From NCBI RefSeq assembly GCF_009467795.1, contig NZ_WIAX01000004.1, positions 1 to 64,000 of the forward strand: 64,000 bases of DNA, written 5' to 3'. This document shows, in pieces, positions 61,810 to 64,000 of this stretch (its first letter is position 1; each line of letters opens with the position of its first letter). The position numbers and the translations under genes were made by a program. Origin of the DNA: Nesterenkonia halophila (GTDB lineage Bacteria > Actinomycetota > Actinomycetes > Actinomycetales > Micrococcaceae). The notes beneath the pieces are model-generated. The model was not told the DNA's origin, did not search any database, and saw nothing but the letters and a program-made list of their open reading frames with translations.

Positions 61810-61831
61810 CCGGCCTGTCGCGGCGACCGGC

Positions 61832-63118
61832 TCAGCCGGGCTGATCGAGGTCGGCCTGCATCTCGGCGTGCATCGCCTCGGCGGCCTCCTGCGGCGTCTG
61901 CCGCTCGAAGAGCACCTCCTGGGAGTAGCGGTAGATGTGGTCCGGGAAGCCGGAGGCACCCTCCGGCGGGATCGGCGTGGGGTCGCCGACTTCGGCGTCG
62001 AGCTCGGCGGCGTAGTCGGCCAGGACCTGCTCCTGCTCGGTGAGCTCGTCGCGGATGGTCTCCAGCGCGCCCTCGGCGGCGGGCATGCCGCGGTCGGTCA
62101 GGTTGATCTCCGCCGACTCGTCCGAGGTGGCGAGGAAGGCGATGAAGTCGCGGACCTCCTCGGGATGCTCGGTGCTCGAGGAGCCCGAGTAGAACATCGA
62201 AGGCTTGAAGAACATCCGGTGGTCGCCGTCGCCGTCGGTGCTGGGCATGCGCAGCGGGGTGAAGCTCGAGTCGGCGTACTCGGAGAGGCCGCCGATCATC
62301 GTGTCCCACCAGGTGCCCATCACGGCCTCGCCGCGGCCGTTCATCGACTGCTCGGCGGATCCGGGCGGCTGCTCCTCGGCCGAGGCCGAGGGCGGCGGGT
62401 AGCCGCCCTCGGCGAGCAGGTCCAGCTGGAACTGGAAGTATTCGGCGGCGTCGGCGGGCTCGAAGCCCAGCTCGCCGGCGTCGGTGGTGATCTGCTTGCC
62501 GTGCTGGCGCAGCCAGGTCTGCAGCCCGGCGGACTCGAGCACCGGGCTGACGCCGTATTCGCCGGTGGCCTCGGCGAGTTCGGCGGCGTACCCGCTGAAG
62601 TCCTCCCAGGTCCAGGAGGTGTCGTCGGGCAGCTCGACGCCGGAGTCGGCGATCATCGAGTCGTTGGCCGCCAGCGTCATCACCGTCATCCCGTGCGGCA
62701 TGGCCCAGACACCGTCGTCGGTGGCGCCGGCGTCGCGCACGCCTGCGGCCAGGCCGCTGAAGTCCATGGCGGAGAGGTCCAGCAGCGTGCCGTTCTCCGC
62801 GTACTCGCGGAGGTAGAGCGCATCCATCTGGATGACGTCGGGGGCCTCGCCGGCGGCGGTCTGGGTGGCCAGCCGGTCCCAGTAGCCCGACCAGTCGGAG
62901 TACTCCGGCTCGATCGTGACCCCGGGGTTCTCCTCCTCATAGATGTCGATGAGCTCCTGGGTGTTCTCGTGCCGGCCGTCGTGGCCCCACCAGTAGAAGC
63001 GCAGCGTGACGTCTCCGTCGCCGTCGGCGGCGGATCCGGCGCCGCAGCCGGAGAGCAGCAGGGCCCCGGCCGCCAGGACGGCCGCGGGGGCGAGGCGGCG
63101 GTGGAGAGAGCGGTGCAT
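61832..63118 (-). CDS. Sugar-binding lipoprotein of an ABC transporter
   Basis: A 428-residue carbohydrate family 1 substrate-binding protein. The signal peptide ends in a lipobox LLLSGCGAG, so it is a membrane-anchored lipoprotein. The mature part starts VTLRFYWWGHDGRHENTQEL and IDIYEEENPGVTIEPEYSDW, followed by APDVIQMDALYLREYAENGT, typical of the family. It ends 23 bases after the tRNA gene on the opposite strand. No permease genes follow in the window on the same strand, so the partners are elsewhere. ATG at 63118 follows GGGAGG; two palindromes and a LacI gene lie upstream. Confidence 0.92.
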   Translation of the reverse strand: MHRSLHRRLAPAAVLAAGALLLSGCGAGSAADGDGDVTLRFYWWGHDGRHENTQELIDIYEEENPGVTIEPEYSDWSGYWDRLATQTAAGEAPDVIQMDALYLREYAENGTLLDLSAMDFSGLAAGVRDAGATDDGVWAMPHGMTVMTLAANDSMIADSGVELPDDTSWTWEDFSGYAAELAEATGEYGVSPVLESAGLQTWLRQHGKQITTDAGELGFEPADAAEYFQFQLDLLAEGGYPPPSASAEEQPPGSAEQSMNGRGEAVMGTWWDTMIGGLSEYADSSFTPLRMPSTDGDGDHRMFFKPSMFYSGSSSTEHPEEVRDFIAFLATSDESAEINLTDRGMPAAEGALETIRDELTEQEQVLADYAAELDAEVGDPTPIPPEGASGFPDHIYRYSQEVLFERQTPQEAAEAMHAEMQADLDQPG

Positions 63119-63139
63119 GGGGCAGGTCCTCCCGAGTGT

Positions 63140-63155
63140 TGTGATGTGTCTCACA
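63140..63155. promoter_or_regulatory. Candidate CRP/GlxR-type site
   Basis: TGTGATGTGTCTCACA has perfect TGTGA and TCACA arms with a 6-base centre, the layout of CRP-family (GlxR) sites. It lies after the expected start point of the binding-protein gene. Confidence 0.45.
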
Positions 63156-63158
63156 GAG

Positions 63159-63189
63159 ATACTGTGACCGATCACATTTCGCGCGTCAA
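63159..63189 (-). promoter_or_regulatory. Promoter of the sugar-binding lipoprotein gene
   Basis: On the minus strand TTGACG (63184-63189) is a good -35 box; CAGTAT (63159-63164) is the best -10 candidate at a long 19-base spacing. The operator at 63163-63176 lies between them. Confidence 0.35.
63163..63176. promoter_or_regulatory. LacI-type operator before the binding-protein gene
   Basis: TGTGACCGATCACA is a 14-base inverted repeat with a central CG, with a single mismatch pair. It lies between the promoter boxes and just 40 bases from the end of the LacI-family gene, which is the likely binder. Confidence 0.55.
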
Positions 63190-63215
63190 GAGGGAAGACC
63201 GGCGACCGTGCCGAC

Positions 63216-64000
63216 TCAGCGGCGCGGCGCGGGGCCGACCGACTCGCGCAGCAGCAGCGTGTTCATCTCCGGCATCACGGTGGGCGGGTCCTGCTCGCGG
63301 ACCAGCGCGATGAGGCGCTCCATGGCGAAGCGTCCCTGGCCGGCCCGGTCGGCGGCGACGGTGGAGAGCGCCGGCACGGCGTAGCGGCTCACGCCCAGGT
63401 CGTCCCAGCCCACCACGCTCAGGTCCTCCGGGATGCGCCAGCCGCGCTCGTGGGCGGCGCGCATCACGCCGAAGGCGACGTAGTCGTTGGCCGCGACGAC
63501 GGCGGTCACGCCGCTGTCCTCGGCCAGCTCCATGATCGCGGCGTGGCCGGTCTCGGGCGACCAGGCGCCGCCGACGACGCCGTGCGACTCGAGTCCGTCC
63601 GCGGCGATCGTCTCCTCGAAGATCTGCCGGCGGGCCGCCGCCGAGGCCCACTCCTGCGGCCCCTGCACGTGCAGGAAGCGGCGGTGTCCCATCGCGGCGA
63701 GCCGGCGCACGATCTCGGCGACGAGCGAGGCGTCGGCGAGCGGACCGATGCCGCGCAGCCGGTCGTCGTACTGGCCGAGCACGGCCAGCGCCGCCGTCGT
63801 CGCCGACCGCGGAGACTCCTCCAGGCCGGGCAGGCCGCTGAGCGACAGCACGCCTTCGACGCGCCCGGAGTCCATCAGCTCCCGGGCTCGGGCGGCCCGC
63901 TCCTGCGGCGAGCCCTCCACCACGGCGATCTCCATGAGGAAGCCCTCGCGATGGGCGACCTCGCCGGCCGCGGCCAGCATCGGGGTGGGCATCTGCTCGA
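63216..64000 (-). CDS. LacI-family transcriptional regulator, N-terminus cut off
   Basis: The frame stays open to the window edge, so the DNA-binding helix-turn-helix is missing. The 260 visible residues form the periplasmic-binding-protein-like effector domain: VEGVLSLSGLPGLEE, VRRLAAMGHRRFLHVQG, VTAVVAANDYVAFGVMRAAH and LSVVGWDDLGVSRYAVPALS followed by TVAADRAGQG. It lies directly upstream of the sugar-binding lipoprotein gene in the same direction and probably controls it through the palindrome in the gap. Confidence 0.9.
   Translation of the reverse strand, partial: EQMPTPMLAAAGEVAHREGFLMEIAVVEGSPQERAARARELMDSGRVEGVLSLSGLPGLEESPRSATTAALAVLGQYDDRLRGIGPLADASLVAEIVRRLAAMGHRRFLHVQGPQEWASAAARRQIFEETIAADGLESHGVVGGAWSPETGHAAIMELAEDSGVTAVVAANDYVAFGVMRAAHERGWRIPEDLSVVGWDDLGVSRYAVPALSTVAADRAGQGRFAMERLIALVREQDPPTVMPEMNTLLLRESVGPAPRR

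Overview
The window comes from a high-GC Gram-positive bacterium, most likely an actinobacterium of the Micrococcaceae or a close relative. Evidence for this is the very strong G/C third-position bias, the actinobacterial-type minimal type VII secretion genes, an ACC deaminase and a putrescine oxidase of actinobacterial type, sdh genes in the order C-D-A-B, and a block (xth, trpS, yhjD-like, sdhBADC, manC, M20 amidohydrolase, cdd, deoA, add, mazG, eno, ftsB, DUF501, ppx, S8 protease, ndh, tRNA) that I associate with Micrococcales. The genus cannot be fixed from the sequence alone.

Layout. 1-4998 holds a sucrose/fructan-type utilisation unit: the tail of a LacI regulator, then on the minus strand a binding protein, two ABC permeases and a GH32 fructosidase. 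5126-7499 is the one-carbon pair glyA-folD behind a structured leader that may be a ZTP riboswitch. 7677-16203 is accessory: an ACC deaminase, a two-gene ABC-2 exporter with a fused double permease, a MacB-like ABC pair, a small membrane protein and a luciferase-like oxidoreductase. 16295-26275 is a polyamine catabolic cluster: aminobutyraldehyde dehydrogenase, TetR regulator, putrescine oxidase, universal stress protein, APC permease, agmatine deiminase, amidase-signature hydrolase and a NIPSNAP-like protein. Together these could turn agmatine into putrescine and then GABA. Matching TetR-type operators sit on both divergent promoters.

26259-44488 is mostly core metabolism: an MFS exporter, exonuclease III, an Lrp-type sensor domain, trpS, a YihY-like membrane protein, succinate dehydrogenase (minus strand), manC, an M20 hydrolase, cytidine deaminase and thymidine phosphorylase, and a DedA protein. 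It ends with a small CGNR regulator / metallo-hydrolase / MFS unit around a repeat-rich divergent promoter.

44543-52478 is a compact type VII secretion locus: EccC, a MinD-like protein, EccD and a very short one-pass protein on the minus strand, with two WXG100-like substrates on the plus strand. A mycosin-like S8 protease lies 6 kb further on, at 58528-60084. 52578-61596 carries add, mazG, eno, ftsB, a DUF501 gene, ppx, the S8 protease and a type II NADH dehydrogenase. A tRNA with a UAA anticodon but a short variable loop follows at 61736. The window closes with a sugar-binding lipoprotein and the truncated LacI gene upstream of it.

Regulation. Seven genes have a TANNNT or close -10 hexamer exactly 6-7 bases before the start codon and no Shine-Dalgarno sequence, so leaderless transcription seems common here. 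No insertion sequence, phage gene, CRISPR array or replication origin was seen.
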